Source of the DNA: Desulfohalobiaceae bacterium
GTDB taxonomy: Bacteria > Desulfobacterota > Desulfovibrionia > Desulfovibrionales > Desulfothermaceae
Assembly (NCBI GenBank): GCA_021737525.1
Contig: JAIPDU010000021.1
Coordinates: 1 to 13,647 of the forward strand
Length of the DNA: 13,647 bases
Reading direction: 5' to 3'
Below the pieces are notes generated by a model that searched no databases, was not told the origin of the DNA, and was given only the letters and a program-made list of their open reading frames with translations. Below, one piece after another: positions 13,240 to 13,647 of this stretch; positions within the stretch are counted from its first letter, which is position 1; every line of letters starts with the position of its first letter. The position numbers were made by a program, and so were the translations under genes.

Positions 13240-13647
13240 ATGAGCTCAGGCATGTACAGCACCCTGTCCGGCGCAATGGCCGCCAGCCGGAACCTGCGGA
13301 TCATCAGCAATAATTTGGCCAATATCAACAATTCCGGCTTCAAGAGGCAGGAGACGCATTTCGAGGCCCTTTTCCGGAACCGGATGCAGGCCTCCATTCC
13401 GGGCAATGGGATCAATTTCAGCCGGATCAGCCACACGAGCACGGACTTTTCCCAAGGGGGGCTGAAACGAACGGAAGGATCCCTGGATGTGGCCATCCAG
13501 GGCGACGGCTTTTTCAAGGTGGCGGGGGAAGACGGGTTTTCCTACACCCGCAAGGGCAATTTTCAGCTCCAGGAGGACGGCAGCCTGGTCACTCCCTCCG
13601 GCAAGCAAGTGGTGGGGGAGCAGGGGCCGATCAACCTTCCCTCCTCC
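13240..13647 (+). CDS. flgF: Flagellar basal-body rod protein FlgF, N-terminal part (3' end outside window)
   Basis: The frame is open from ATG 13240 to the window edge, giving the first 136 residues. AAAGGAG at 13224-13230 lies nine bases upstream and supports the start. FlgF is a proximal rod subunit in the periplasm. The N-terminus has the axial-family rod signature: GMYSTLSGAMAASRNL (4-19), then ISNNLANINNSGFKRQ (22-37), followed by LDVAIQGDGFFKV (82-94), the FlgF/FlgG/FlgE family core motif, and SYTRKGNFQL (101-110). The choice of FlgF over FlgG rests on sequence flavour and on the fliA-x-flgF-flgG order of related genomes; with only half the protein, FlgG is not fully excluded. It probably begins the next rod and ring gene run. 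Confidence 0.85.
   Translation, partial: MSSGMYSTLSGAMAASRNLRIISNNLANINNSGFKRQETHFEALFRNRMQASIPGNGINFSRISHTSTDFSQGGLKRTEGSLDVAIQGDGFFKVAGEDGFSYTRKGNFQLQEDGSLVTPSGKQVVGEQGPINLPSS

Overview
The window is one co-directional flagellar locus, with every convincing gene on the + strand. It comes from a fairly GC-rich Gram-negative bacterium. The gene order (flgE, motA, motB, fliL, fliM, fliN, fliO, fliP, fliQ, fliR, flhB, flhA, flhF, flhG, fliA, a small membrane protein, flgF), the presence of FlhF and FlhG, and the -24/-12 (sigma-54) promoter signals all fit a polarly flagellated deltaproteobacterium, most likely of the Desulfovibrio type. That taxonomic call is inferred from gene order and protein flavour, not from a database match.

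Layout. (1) 1-446: the 3' end of flgE (hook) and a well-formed intrinsic terminator. (2) 508-5511: a near-consensus sigma-54 promoter followed by the stator genes motA and motB, fliL, the switch genes fliM and fliN, and the export-gate genes fliO, fliP and fliQ. (3) 5512-5816: a 305-base non-coding gap, the largest in the window and unusual inside an otherwise tight cluster. It holds a second good sigma-54 promoter candidate and an unusual density of inverted repeats. (4) 5817-13136: fliR, flhB, flhA, flhF, flhG, fliA and a 131-residue membrane-anchored protein. The flhB/flhA, flhA/flhF, flhF/flhG and flhG/fliA junctions all overlap, which suggests translational coupling. (5) 13137-13647: a probable sigma-28 (FliA) promoter overlapping an inverted repeat, then the start of flgF, cut by the window edge.

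How the genes work together. FliP, FliQ, FliR, FlhB and FlhA form the type III export gate, with FliO as assembly helper. FliM and FliN form the C-ring that binds CheY-P and sets rotation direction. MotA and MotB are the torque-generating stator, with FliL as its partner. FlhF and FlhG set flagellar site and number. FliA is the late sigma factor. The promoter pattern suggests that sigma-54 turns on the basal machinery, including the stator and FliA, and that FliA may then add transcription of flgF and later genes.

The core genes are conventional and look intact. The parts worth a second look are the gene between fliA and flgF, which sits where Bacillus has swrB, the structured fliQ-fliR gap with its own promoter, the sodium-type residues in the stator, and several unexplained inverted repeats. 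I saw no mobile element, tRNA, rRNA or CRISPR array.
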